A stretch of 64,000 nt of DNA from Pseudomonas sp. LS1212 (lineage in GTDB: Bacteria; Pseudomonadota; Gammaproteobacteria; Pseudomonadales; Pseudomonadaceae), in NCBI RefSeq assembly GCF_024741815.1, contig NZ_CP102951.1, positions 2,371,001-2,435,000 of the forward strand, in the 5' to 3' direction. The notes under the pieces are model-generated. The model made no database searches. It had not been told where the DNA came from and saw nothing but the letters and a program-made list of their open reading frames with translations. The stretch's first letter is position 1, and the number at the start of each line of letters is the position of its first letter. Position numbers and translations under genes: made by a program. Positions 16,000 through 24,486 of the stretch are shown here, piece after piece.

Positions 16000-16626
16000 A
16001 TGTACAAAGCGATGATCGTGGATGACCACCCCTTTATTCGTGCAAGTGTCAAAATGCTGCTCCTTCAGGAGCGATTCGAGATTGTGGCCGAGGCCGATAA
16101 CGGCGTGGATGCCGTGCGTCTGGCCCGCGAGTGCCTGCCGGACATCCTCATACTGGATATCGCCATACCCTTGATCGACGGGCTGGAGGTCATTACCCGC
16201 ATCAAGGCTTCGCAACGGCCGATGAAAATCGTGGTCCTGACCTCCCAGGCGGCTGAATACTTTTCATTGCGCTGCATGAAGCTCGGTGCCTCGGGGTACG
16301 TGTCCAAGACCGACGACCTCAACGAGTTGAGCAAGGCGCTGATGGCGATCATGTCCGGCTACAGCTATTTCCCTGATGTGCCGTTCAGTTCAGTGCGCCG
16401 CCTCGATTGCGAGGCCAGCGAAGCGCAATGCATCGCGTCCTTGACCGATCGCGAACTCTTGATCCTTCAGCAGCTGGCCCGAGGCCTGAGCAACAAGGCC
16501 ATTGGCGAAGCCATGCTCTTGAGCAACAAAACCGTCAGTACCTACAAGACGCGCTTGATCGAAAAATTGCGGGTTCAGTCGCTGGTGGGCCTGGCCGATC
16601 TGGCCAAGCGCAATGCGTTGATCTGA
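16000..16626 (+). CDS. LuxR-type response regulator, RocA/BvgA-like
   Basis: A 208-aa NarL/FixJ-type regulator. The receiver domain (about 1-120) has VDDHPF, the phospho-acceptor Asp53 in LILDIAIP, Thr in VLTS and Lys in SKTDD. The C-terminal LuxR helix-turn-helix (about 145-205) reads LTDRELLILQQLARGLSNKA. ATG 16000 has GTGAGG upstream; the in-frame extension to 15910 lacks family features. The cognate hybrid kinase follows 7 bases later and a REC-EAL protein after it, the gene content of RocSAR/BvgAS-type systems that control adhesion genes. Confidence 0.92.
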   Translation: MYKAMIVDDHPFIRASVKMLLLQERFEIVAEADNGVDAVRLARECLPDILILDIAIPLIDGLEVITRIKASQRPMKIVVLTSQAAEYFSLRCMKLGASGYVSKTDDLNELSKALMAIMSGYSYFPDVPFSSVRRLDCEASEAQCIASLTDRELLILQQLARGLSNKAIGEAMLLSNKTVSTYKTRLIEKLRVQSLVGLADLAKRNALI

Positions 16627-16633
16627 CCCGGCC

Positions 16634-19600
16634 GTGTTCTCTTACTTACAACATCGTGGCTGCTGGTGGCTATTGCTGTGTCACTGGCTGTGGCTGGTTC
16701 CCTTGAATGCGGGTGAGGAGTCGCCACGCCTGTTCGGTCGTTCATCGCTGGATAACCCGCAGATCGTACTGAGCGACGATGATCGTCAGTGGCTGTGGGC
16801 GCAACGCACGCTGCGACTGGGGGTGAGCCAACCGGACTATCCTCCCTTCGATATCACGGGCACTGGCCGTGAATACGAAGGCATCAGTGCCGACTACAGT
16901 GGCCTGGTCGCACAATTGCTCAATTTGCGGATCGAGGTTCAGCGCTATGGCTCCAGGCTTGAGGCGATAGCGGCGCTCAAGGCAGGGGAGATCGACCTGC
17001 TCGGCACTTCCAGCGGCCTGGAAGCGGCTACCCACGAACTGGCGCTGTCCGATTCCTACGCCGAAGATCGGCCGTTGCTGGTGACCCGAGGCGATGATGA
17101 TGGGGCGCTCGACCCGGGGTTACCCGGCAAGCGCCTGGCCATGCTCGAGAATTACCGGTTGGCCAGCACCGTGCACCGGTTGTATCCCAACGCTGAACTG
17201 GTGACCTTCGCCTCGACCCTCAGTGCCCTGGGCGCAGTGGCCTTCGGTCAGGCCGATCTGTACCTTGGCAATGCCCTGGGGGCGCATTATCTGGCGAGCA
17301 AGAGTCATCTGGATAATGTCCGGTTGGCGCAATTCGCGCCGTTGCCGATGAACCATTTCGGTTTTGCCGTGGCGAGCCACAACCGGCAGCTGTTGGCATT
17401 GGTCAACGCGGCGTTGCAGGCGATACCCGCCCATGAAGGCAAGAACATACTGCGGCGCTGGAGCGTCGGCGGCGTGAGTATTCCCGTGCGTCAACGCTTG
17501 CAGCTCAGCGCTGCGGAACAGCGCTGGCTGGAGCGCAATCCCCGGGTCAGGGTGGTCATCGACGATGCGTTTCTGCCGGTCAGTTATCGGGATTCCCAAG
17601 GTCGTTTTCGCGGAATCAGTGCCGACGTACTGGCCAAGGTCGCGCTCAAGACCGGCTTGAGCTTCGACGTGATCAATGGCGGCTCGATCGAGCAGATGAT
17701 CCAGCAGGTCAGGCGGGGGGAAGCCGACGTGCTGGCGGCCTTGCCACCCAGCCAGGAGCGTCGGGAACAGTTGAGTTTCACCAGGGCCTATTTGAGCAAC
17801 AGCCTGGTGCTGGTAACTGCCGATGCGCCAGGCAGCCCCGTGAGCCTGGAGCAACTGGCGGGCAAGACCCTTGTGCTGATCCATGGCAGTTACCTCAGCG
17901 ACTTTCTGCGCGAGCGTTATCCGCACATCAAGGTGATCTACGCCCGCAACTCCAGCAATGCGCTGGCAAAGGTGGCCAAGGGCAAGGCGAGCGCAGCGGT
18001 GGTCAGCCTGATTGGTGGCCGCTATATGATCTCGCGCCAGTACCGCGGTCGATTGCGAATAGGCGCGCCTTTGCCGGTGCAGCCTGCCAACTTCGCCTTT
18101 GCCACCGATCGTGGTGCCCACGAGCTGCTTTCGATCCTGAACAAGGCCTTGCTCAGCATCGTGCCGCAAGAAATGGATGAGCTGACCAATCGCTGGCGCA
18201 GCGAGGTGATCATCGCTGACAGCTACTGGCAGACCTGGCGCTGGCTGATCCTCCAGGGCTTTGCCATCGCCGGCCTCCTGCTGCTGGTCGCCCTGTTCTG
18301 GATCCGTGCGTTGCGACGACTGGTCCGCGCCCGTGAAAGAACGCAGCGGGCCCTGACCGACCAGCTCGAGTTCATGCGGGTGATGATCGACGGTACGCCG
18401 CACCCGATCTACGTGCGTGACTGCGATGGCCTTCTGCAGACCTGCAATTTGAGTTACCTGCAGGCCCTGGGGGTGACGCGCGAAACAGTGATCGGTCAGC
18501 CGGTTCCGGTCGAGGTGCTGGGTGAGGAGCAGGCGCAGGCCTACCATCAGGCGTACATGAGCGTGATGGCAGAGGGCAAGCCGGTGATCGAGGATCGGCT
18601 GCTGACCCTGGCCAATGGCAAGCAGTTGACCCTTTACCACTGGATGTTGCCGTATCGTGGCAGTGATGGCGCGGTCGCCGGCCTGATTGCCGGCTGGATC
18701 GACATTTCCGAACGCCAGCGGCTGTACGATGCATTGCAGATTGCCAAGGACGACGCCGAGGCGGCGAACCGGGCCAAGACCACCTTCCTGGCAACGATGA
18801 GCCATGAGATCCGCACGCCGATGAATGCACTGCTGGGCATGCTCGAACTGGCGCTGCGCAAAGCCGAGCAGGGCGTGCTCGACCGGATGGCGATCGAGGT
18901 CGCATCCGGTGCGGCACGCAGCTTGCTGGAGTTGGTCGGCGATATTCTCGATATCACCCGTATCGAGTCCGGTCATCTGGCGCTGGCACCCCAGCGCGCT
19001 TTTCTGCGCAAAGAGGTGGGATCGACGGTGCGCATGTTCGAGGGGCAGGCGCGGCACAAGCATCTGCACTTGATACTCGACGCCGGCGACGGGGCTGATA
19101 TCGGCGTGATGCTCGATCCATTGCGGTTCAAGCAGATTCTCTCCAACCTCATCAGTAATGCCATCAAGTTCACGCATGAAGGTGAAGTCCGTGTGCGCCT
19201 GGGGTTCGACTTGCAGGGCGAGCACGTCGCGGTGCACCTGACGGTGGAGGATACGGGCGTGGGGATTCCACCGGCCGATCTTTCATCCCTGGGCAGCCCG
19301 TTTCGCCAGGCCAGCAACAATCAGCAGTCGGCCCGCAGCGGCACGGGCCTGGGCTTGAGCATCAGCCGAACCTTGTGCGCCATGATGGGCGGACAAATGA
19401 CGCTCAACAGCACGCTGGGTGCCGGCACCGTGGTTGAGGTCCGTCTGCACCTGCCGCAAGCGCAGCCCGAGGAGCCGGCAGGCCCGCAATCGCCGCTGGA
19501 GCCACGGCGTGCGGCACTGCCGCTCAACATCCTGGTTGTCGATGATTACCCGGCCAACCGCCTGCTGCTGCACCAGCAATTGAGTTACCTGGGCCATCGG

Positions 19601-20269
19601 GTGACCTTGGCCAAGGATGGGCACGAAGGGCTGCGAGGCTGGCTGCGCGAACACTTCGATGTGGTCATCACCGATTGCAACATGCCCGGCCTGGATGGCT
19701 ACGCCCTGGCCCGGTGTATTCGCGAGGATGAGCGACGCAAGCGCAAGCCGGCCTGCCTGTTGCTGGGTTCGACGGCCAATGCCCAGGTCGACGAGCGGCG
19801 ACGCTGCCTGCAGGCGGGAATGGATGATTGCCTGTTCAAACCGCTGGAACTCGGCGATCTGGCCGAACGCCTGCATCGTGTCACGCCGGCGAAGGGCAGC
19901 AAGGCGGTACTCGAAGCGCAGGTAATGGGTGATGGCTTTGACCTGTCCAGCCTGCGACAACTGACGGGCGGCGATGTGGCTTCGGTCAAGGTTCTGTTGC
20001 GGGACCTGCAAAAAAGCAATCACGAGGACCTGCAGCGGCTGGAACTGCTGCAGCGTGAAACTGACCTGGGCGGCCTGGCGGACCTGGTGCATCGGGTCAA
20101 GGGCGGCGCTCGCATTATCAAGGCCCGGCATTTGCTGCACGCTTGCGAGCAGCTGGAAAACGCCTGCGCGCGCAGCTCGACGGTCGATCAGATCGACCCC
20201 TCGGTCGATGCACTGCGCCAGGCCATGGAGAGCCTTGGCGGCAGCCTGGAACAATTTTGCCAGGGATGA
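16634..20269 (+). CDS. BvgS/RocS-like unorthodox hybrid sensor kinase
   Basis: A 1211-aa inner-membrane kinase starting with GTG. Order: hydrophobic signal segment (about 8-25), two tandem periplasmic solute-binding (SBP_bac_3-type) domains (about 50-265 and 295-525), one transmembrane helix (about 536-558), PAS (580-700), HisKA with His724 in MSHEIRTP, HATPase with GTGLGLSIS, receiver with Asp1014 in ITDCNMPG, and Hpt with His1153 in LVHRVKGG. This is the complete His-Asp-His phosphorelay of BvgS/EvgS/RocS1. It should pass phosphate to the regulator at 16000. The periplasmic ligand is unknown. Confidence 0.93.
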   Translation: MFSYLQHRGCWWLLLCHWLWLVPLNAGEESPRLFGRSSLDNPQIVLSDDDRQWLWAQRTLRLGVSQPDYPPFDITGTGREYEGISADYSGLVAQLLNLRIEVQRYGSRLEAIAALKAGEIDLLGTSSGLEAATHELALSDSYAEDRPLLVTRGDDDGALDPGLPGKRLAMLENYRLASTVHRLYPNAELVTFASTLSALGAVAFGQADLYLGNALGAHYLASKSHLDNVRLAQFAPLPMNHFGFAVASHNRQLLALVNAALQAIPAHEGKNILRRWSVGGVSIPVRQRLQLSAAEQRWLERNPRVRVVIDDAFLPVSYRDSQGRFRGISADVLAKVALKTGLSFDVINGGSIEQMIQQVRRGEADVLAALPPSQERREQLSFTRAYLSNSLVLVTADAPGSPVSLEQLAGKTLVLIHGSYLSDFLRERYPHIKVIYARNSSNALAKVAKGKASAAVVSLIGGRYMISRQYRGRLRIGAPLPVQPANFAFATDRGAHELLSILNKALLSIVPQEMDELTNRWRSEVIIADSYWQTWRWLILQGFAIAGLLLLVALFWIRALRRLVRARERTQRALTDQLEFMRVMIDGTPHPIYVRDCDGLLQTCNLSYLQALGVTRETVIGQPVPVEVLGEEQAQAYHQAYMSVMAEGKPVIEDRLLTLANGKQLTLYHWMLPYRGSDGAVAGLIAGWIDISERQRLYDALQIAKDDAEAANRAKTTFLATMSHEIRTPMNALLGMLELALRKAEQGVLDRMAIEVASGAARSLLELVGDILDITRIESGHLALAPQRAFLRKEVGSTVRMFEGQARHKHLHLILDAGDGADIGVMLDPLRFKQILSNLISNAIKFTHEGEVRVRLGFDLQGEHVAVHLTVEDTGVGIPPADLSSLGSPFRQASNNQQSARSGTGLGLSISRTLCAMMGGQMTLNSTLGAGTVVEVRLHLPQAQPEEPAGPQSPLEPRRAALPLNILVVDDYPANRLLLHQQLSYLGHRVTLAKDGHEGLRGWLREHFDVVITDCNMPGLDGYALARCIREDERRKRKPACLLLGSTANAQVDERRRCLQAGMDDCLFKPLELGDLAERLHRVTPAKGSKAVLEAQVMGDGFDLSSLRQLTGGDVASVKVLLRDLQKSNHEDLQRLELLQRETDLGGLADLVHRVKGGARIIKARHLLHACEQLENACARSSTVDQIDPSVDALRQAMESLGGSLEQFCQG

Positions 20270-20315
20270 CCCCGTGTACCGCAGCCGTGTAGCGCTTTTA
20301 TAGGATATTTCTGAC

Positions 20316-20393
20316 ATGGAGGTGGGAATGCTCCCAATTCAACAGGACGGGTACGGTAGGAACATGAGCGTTGGACTTTTACGAGGGCCTTAA
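20316..20393 (+). CDS. Possible 25-codon leader ORF before the EAL gene
   Basis: ATG 20316 opens a short frame (MEVGMLPIQQDG...GLLRGP) whose TAA is at 20391-20393, one base before GTG 20395 of the REC-EAL gene. An AGGAT lies upstream. The near-contact of stop and start would suit translational coupling. The peptide itself looks like nothing known, so it could be chance. Confidence 0.2.
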   Translation: MEVGMLPIQQDGYGRNMSVGLLRGP

Positions 20394-20394
20394 T

Positions 20395-21603
20395 GTGCCT
20401 GCCGACTCATTACGTGTACTGGTTCTGGAAAACCATGCTTTCCAGCGTTCGATCGCTGTGAAAATGCTGGGCCAATTGGGCTGCCGGCATGTGTTCGAAT
20501 CGGCCTACGCTGGCGAAGCACTCGCGCTGCTCAAGCAGGTAGGGGCGGTCGATATCGTCGTTTGTGATTTGCGCTTGGAAGGCATGGATGGCCTTGAGTT
20601 CATCCAGCGTGCGGCACAAAAGGCACTGATCAAGCACGGTATCGTCAGCTGCGGCCTGAGCGCCGAATTGCGCCGGGGGGTGATCCGGATGGTCAGCCTG
20701 CTGGGTTTGAGCTTCCTGGGCGATGCCGGTAAACCCTTGAAAATTGAAACGCTGGGCCATCTCCTCGACAGTTGTGGTGCTCCAGAACCGCAGGCCCAGG
20801 CCGCCGTGTCAGAAGCGAACTGCCTGGACGAATGCGATGTGCGCCGGGGCTTGGCCAACAAGGAATTCTTCGCGTTTTACCTGCCGCGCTGCGACGTTCT
20901 CAGCGGTTCCATCAAAGGGGTCGATGTACTGGCGCACTGGGACCATCCCTTGCAGGGGCTACTACCACCGTCCCTGTTCATGCCGGTCATCGAGCGGTGC
21001 GGGCTGCTCGACGAAATGCTCCTGACGATGCTGGACCAGGGCCTGGAATTGCAACGTGAACTAATGGTGCAGGGCATTGGTTTCCGTTTGACCTTCGGCT
21101 TGCATACCGATCAGCTGTCGAGCCGGCACTTGTCGCTGCGCATCAAATCCTTGCTGCAATTCTATCGGTCGGCGGGTATGGGAATCGGATTCGAATTGAC
21201 GCCTCAAGGCTTGTTCGAGCCCTCTGCAATGGGGCTGGAAAGCTTGATCCGCTTGAGATTGCTGGGCTGTGATTTGTGCCTTGGCGACTTTGGCGCCAAC
21301 CAGGCATCCCTGTTGCACTTTTGTCAGTTGCCTTTCAATCAATTGAAGGTGGCCGGGCCGTTCATGACCGACCTCGAGAATCAGCCACGGAACCGGGCCG
21401 TGATCAAAAGTTGCCTGATGCTGGCCGATGCACTCGGCCTGGGCGTCACGGTAGCCGGGGTCGAAAACGCCGGGCAACACCTGATTCTCCTGGATATGAA
21501 CTGCGCCCAGGGGCAGGGGCGTTACTTTGCACCGCCATTGTCGCGTGACGATCTTTCCCGGCGACTCACCTCCAGCGTGTCGCTCATGGGGGACGAAAGC
21601 TAG
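20395..21603 (+). CDS. REC-EAL protein, RocR-like, with degenerate EAL domain
   Basis: A 402-aa protein with an N-terminal receiver (about 1-120, phospho-acceptor Asp58 in VVCDLRLEG) and a C-terminal EAL-fold domain (about 145-395). Signature residues are altered: EAL is DVL (GVDVLAHW), the NLS motif is FGLH, DDFG is GDFG, LKID is LKVA and EGVE is AGVE. An active c-di-GMP phosphodiesterase is therefore unlikely. RocR of P. aeruginosa, which this otherwise resembles in context, keeps activity. GTG 20395 with GAGGG is chosen over TTG 20371. It is probably cotranscribed with the RocA/RocS-like pair. Confidence 0.85.
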   Translation: MPADSLRVLVLENHAFQRSIAVKMLGQLGCRHVFESAYAGEALALLKQVGAVDIVVCDLRLEGMDGLEFIQRAAQKALIKHGIVSCGLSAELRRGVIRMVSLLGLSFLGDAGKPLKIETLGHLLDSCGAPEPQAQAAVSEANCLDECDVRRGLANKEFFAFYLPRCDVLSGSIKGVDVLAHWDHPLQGLLPPSLFMPVIERCGLLDEMLLTMLDQGLELQRELMVQGIGFRLTFGLHTDQLSSRHLSLRIKSLLQFYRSAGMGIGFELTPQGLFEPSAMGLESLIRLRLLGCDLCLGDFGANQASLLHFCQLPFNQLKVAGPFMTDLENQPRNRAVIKSCLMLADALGLGVTVAGVENAGQHLILLDMNCAQGQGRYFAPPLSRDDLSRRLTSSVSLMGDES

Positions 21604-21675
21604 GGGGCCTCGTCCTCTGATGCTCGATTGCGCTCTTGCCACGGAACTGGAAACGCATGGCGCCGGCGCAAGCCA

Positions 21676-21698
21676 GGAACTCATTGATGACACGCCCT
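21676..21698. repeat. 23-bp dispersed repeat, copy A
   Basis: GGAACTCATTGATGACACGC followed by CCT. It lies just after the modC stop, between convergent genes. The same string recurs at 53109 exactly and at 50853 with one difference. Confidence 0.7.
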
Positions 21699-21700
21699 GG

Positions 21701-22783
21701 TCAGGCCAGCACCGCCACCGACTTGATCTGCGCCCACAGCGCCTGCCCCGGATGCACGCCCAACTGGTCACAGGAGTAGCGCGTGATGCGCGCCAGCAGC
21801 GGGGTGCCGCACGCGTCGAGGCTGACCAGCACATGTGCGCTGTTATCGGCCAGACGATGCCCGGTAACCCGTACCGGAAGACGGTTGAGAATGCTCGATT
21901 GGCTGTCAGCCTGCAGGCTCAGGCTGACATCGCGGGCCTGCACCTTGAAGCGCAGACGGCTGCCGGTCGCCATCGGGGCATGGGCAACGCGGACCTGCAA
22001 TTGGCTGTCGGGCAGCTTCAGGCTCAGTAGTTGGTAGCCCGGGTCGTAGCTGCTGACGCGCCCCTCGACGATCACCCCGGCGTCGTCGCCCAACGCCAGT
22101 GGCAGGTCGAGACGGGCCAGGGTTTCGCCGATCGGTCCGCTGGCCTGAACCTTGCCTTGTTCGATCAGCACCAGGTAATCGGCCAGGCGTGCCACCTCGT
22201 CCTGGGAGTGGCTGATATAGACCAGTGGAATTTCCAGTTCGTCGTGCAGGCGCTCCAGGTACGGCAGGATCTCGCTTTTGCGCTGGTTGTCGAGTGCTGC
22301 AAGGGGCTCGTCCATCAACAACAGTCGTGGGCTGGTCAACAAGGCCCGGGCAATACCGACGCGCTGGCGCTCGCCGCCGGACAGGTTGAGCGGTTGCCGG
22401 TCGAGCAGATGACCTATGCCCAGAAGCTCGCAAGCCTGATCCAGACGGACCTTGCGTTGCGAGCGAGGGATGCGCCGCCAGCCGTACTCCAGGTTACCGC
22501 GCACCGACAGGTGCTCGAACAGGCTGGCCTCCTGAAAGACATAGCCGATGGGCCGTTGGTGGGGGGCGACGAAGAGCCGGCGACTGCTGTCCTGCCAGAC
22601 TTCGCCATTGACTTCGACATACGCCTGGCGGGCTTTTTCAAGGCCGGCCAGGCAGCGAAGGCAGGACGTCTTGCCCGAGCCCGACGGGCCGTACAAGGCA
22701 CTGACGCCGCGCCCGGGCAGTTGCAGGTCCACTCCCAGGGAAAACGCCGGATAGTCCAATTGCAAACGGGCATGGATGGACAA
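21701..22783 (-). CDS. modC: Molybdate ABC transporter ATP-binding protein ModC
   Basis: A 360-aa ATPase. Walker A is GPSGSGKTS (about 31-39), the signature is LSGGERQRVGIARAL, and Walker B is LLLMDEPLAALD. The C-terminal MOP/TOBE molybdate-binding domain (about 290-355) contains ARITRYSCDQLGVHPG. The length matches ModC. It drives molybdate import for molybdenum-cofactor enzymes. Four bases separate it from modB in the operon modA-modB-modC. Confidence 0.95.
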   Translation of the reverse strand: MSIHARLQLDYPAFSLGVDLQLPGRGVSALYGPSGSGKTSCLRCLAGLEKARQAYVEVNGEVWQDSSRRLFVAPHQRPIGYVFQEASLFEHLSVRGNLEYGWRRIPRSQRKVRLDQACELLGIGHLLDRQPLNLSGGERQRVGIARALLTSPRLLLMDEPLAALDNQRKSEILPYLERLHDELEIPLVYISHSQDEVARLADYLVLIEQGKVQASGPIGETLARLDLPLALGDDAGVIVEGRVSSYDPGYQLLSLKLPDSQLQVRVAHAPMATGSRLRFKVQARDVSLSLQADSQSSILNRLPVRVTGHRLADNSAHVLVSLDACGTPLLARITRYSCDQLGVHPGQALWAQIKSVAVLA

Positions 22784-22786
22784 TGC

Positions 22787-23467
22787 TCAACTCCAGCCGG
22801 GTTTGCCCTGGCGACTTGAATACAGCGCCAGCAGCACAAGAAAGGAAAACACCAGCATGGCCCCGGCCAGCCAGTGGGCTTGCAGGTATTCCATGGCTTC
22901 GACATGGTCGTAAATCTGTACAGAGACGACCCGGGTCTTGTCCGGGATATTGCCGCCGATCATCAGCACCACGCCGAACTCGCCCACGGTGTGGGCAAAG
23001 CCGAGGATGCTCGCGGTAATGAAGCCGGGCCGGGCTTGGGGTAGCACCACTGAGAAAAAGCTGTCCCAGGGGCTGGCGCGCAATGTCGCGGCGACTTCCA
23101 GCGGTCGGTTACCGATGGCGGTGAAGGCATTTTGCAAAGGCTGCACCACGAAGGGCATCGAATAGATCACCGAGCCAATGACCAGGCCGCTGAAACTGAA
23201 CACCACGGTGCCCAACCCCAGGGCCTGGGTCGCCTGGCCGATCAAGCCATGCGGCCCCAGGGCCAGCAGCAAGTAGAAACCGATGACGGTCGGCGGCAGC
23301 ACCAACGGCAGGGCAACCACAGCACCCACCGGCCCGCGCAGCCGCGAGCGCGTGCGCGCCAGCCACCAGGCAATGGGTGTGCCGACCAGCAACAGAATCA
23401 GCGTGGTCAGTGATGCCAGCTTGAAGGTCAGCCAGATGGCTGACAAGTCGGTTTCATTGAGTGGCAT
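22787..23467 (-). CDS. modB: Molybdate ABC transporter permease ModB
   Basis: A 226-aa inner-membrane permease with five to six membrane helices and the EAA-type loop (EVAATLRASPWDSFFSVVLP, about 144-163). The homodimer forms the molybdate channel. Its ATG overlaps the modA stop by one base (TGATG), so translation is coupled. Confidence 0.95.
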   Translation of the reverse strand: MPLNETDLSAIWLTFKLASLTTLILLLVGTPIAWWLARTRSRLRGPVGAVVALPLVLPPTVIGFYLLLALGPHGLIGQATQALGLGTVVFSFSGLVIGSVIYSMPFVVQPLQNAFTAIGNRPLEVAATLRASPWDSFFSVVLPQARPGFITASILGFAHTVGEFGVVLMIGGNIPDKTRVVSVQIYDHVEAMEYLQAHWLAGAMLVFSFLVLLALYSSRQGKPGWS

Positions 23468-24234
23468 CAGATCTCGTAGCCGTAGGATTTGATGATTGCG
23501 GCAGCTTTCGGCCCCTTGAGGTAATCGACCAGGGCCTTGGCCGCTTGGTTGTCCTTGCCTTTGTTGAGGACCACCGCATCTTGCCTGATAGGGTCATGCA
23601 GCTCGGCCGGGACGATCCAGGCCGAGCCGCTGGTGACCTTATCGTCCTTGTAGATCTGTGACAAGGCGACAAAGCCCAGCTCGGCATTGCCGGTGGAAAC
23701 GAACTGGAACGCCTGGGTAATGTTCTGGCCTTCGACCAGCTTGGCCCGGGTCGCTTCGGTCAGTTTCAGTTTCTCCAGCACCTGGGTGGCGGCCAGCCCG
23801 TAGGGTGCGGCCTTGGGGTTGGCAATCGACAGGTGCCGGTACTGATTGTCCTTGAGCACTTGGCCCTTGGCATCGACGTAACCGTCCTTGGCCGACCACA
23901 GGGCGAGGGTGCCGATTGCATAGGTGAAGCGCGACCCGGCAACGGTTTCGTTTTCGGCTTCCAGTTTTGCCGGGGTGCTGTCATCGGCGGCGAGGAATAC
24001 CTCGAATGGCGCGCCATTTTTGATCTGGGTGTAGAACTGACCGGTAGCCCCGAATGAGCTGACCAGTTTGTGCCCGGTATCGCGTTCGAAGTCTTTGGCA
24101 ATGGCTTGGATCGGCGCAGTGAAATTGGCTGCGACGGCGACCTGGACTTCATCGGCCCAGGCGCTGTTCAGATTCAAGGTGACGAGCAGGGCACAAGCGC
24201 CGGTGACGGCAAGACGGGGGGCACGCATTCTCAT
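23467..24234 (-). CDS. modA: Periplasmic molybdate-binding protein ModA
   Basis: A 255-aa protein with an N-terminal Sec signal peptide ending near SAWA, then DEVQVAVAANFTAPIQAIA, the typical ModA start containing oxyanion-binding residues (AANF, SSFGATGQ). It captures molybdate or tungstate for ModBC. It is the first gene of the operon, preceded by a ModE-type operator at 24258-24286. Confidence 0.95.
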   Translation of the reverse strand: MRMRAPRLAVTGACALLVTLNLNSAWADEVQVAVAANFTAPIQAIAKDFERDTGHKLVSSFGATGQFYTQIKNGAPFEVFLAADDSTPAKLEAENETVAGSRFTYAIGTLALWSAKDGYVDAKGQVLKDNQYRHLSIANPKAAPYGLAATQVLEKLKLTEATRAKLVEGQNITQAFQFVSTGNAELGFVALSQIYKDDKVTSGSAWIVPAELHDPIRQDAVVLNKGKDNQAAKALVDYLKGPKAAAIIKSYGYEI

Positions 24235-24257
24235 TGAACAGCTCCGGGAGGCGGGGT

Positions 24258-24286
24258 TTCGTTGTATAAATTAATATATAGCGAAT
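24258..24286 (-). promoter_or_regulatory. ModE-type operator upstream of modA
   Basis: On the minus strand ATTCGCTATATA, six bases, TATACAACGAA. This closely follows the known ModE consensus ATCGCTATATA-N6/7-TATATAACGAT. It ends 24 bases before the modA start, the position expected for molybdate-dependent repression. No modE gene lies in this window. Confidence 0.8.
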
Positions 24287-24327
24287 CCACGACAAACGGA
24301 AACACGAGCACGAAAGCAACGCTGAGC

Positions 24328-24427
24328 CCGCTGCCGCCAGGCTGCGCTCGCGCGCGTTAGCGGGCGCAAGATATCAAGGCCGCCGGGGGAGCCCCTGCGG
24401 GACTCCAGCGCAGCCTGGCGGCAGCGG
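24328..24427. repeat. Long inverted-repeat element, copy 1
   Basis: Outer arms CCGCTGCCGCCAGGCTGCGCT and its complement (21 bp) enclose a GC-rich core containing GCCGCCGGGGGAGCCCCTGC. A second copy with the same core is at 53611-53717. It lies between the modA operator region and the nitronate monooxygenase stop. Confidence 0.8.
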
Positions 24428-24486
24428 CTACGCCGACCGAGGTGCGCCGGATGAAGGTCGCCAGGGTTCGGCGTTACTCGGTTGGC

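Noticed and set aside
17120..19237. 705-codon minus-strand frame within the hybrid kinase gene
   Set aside because: Low-complexity Gln/His/Leu composition and no domains; it is opposite an unambiguous kinase.
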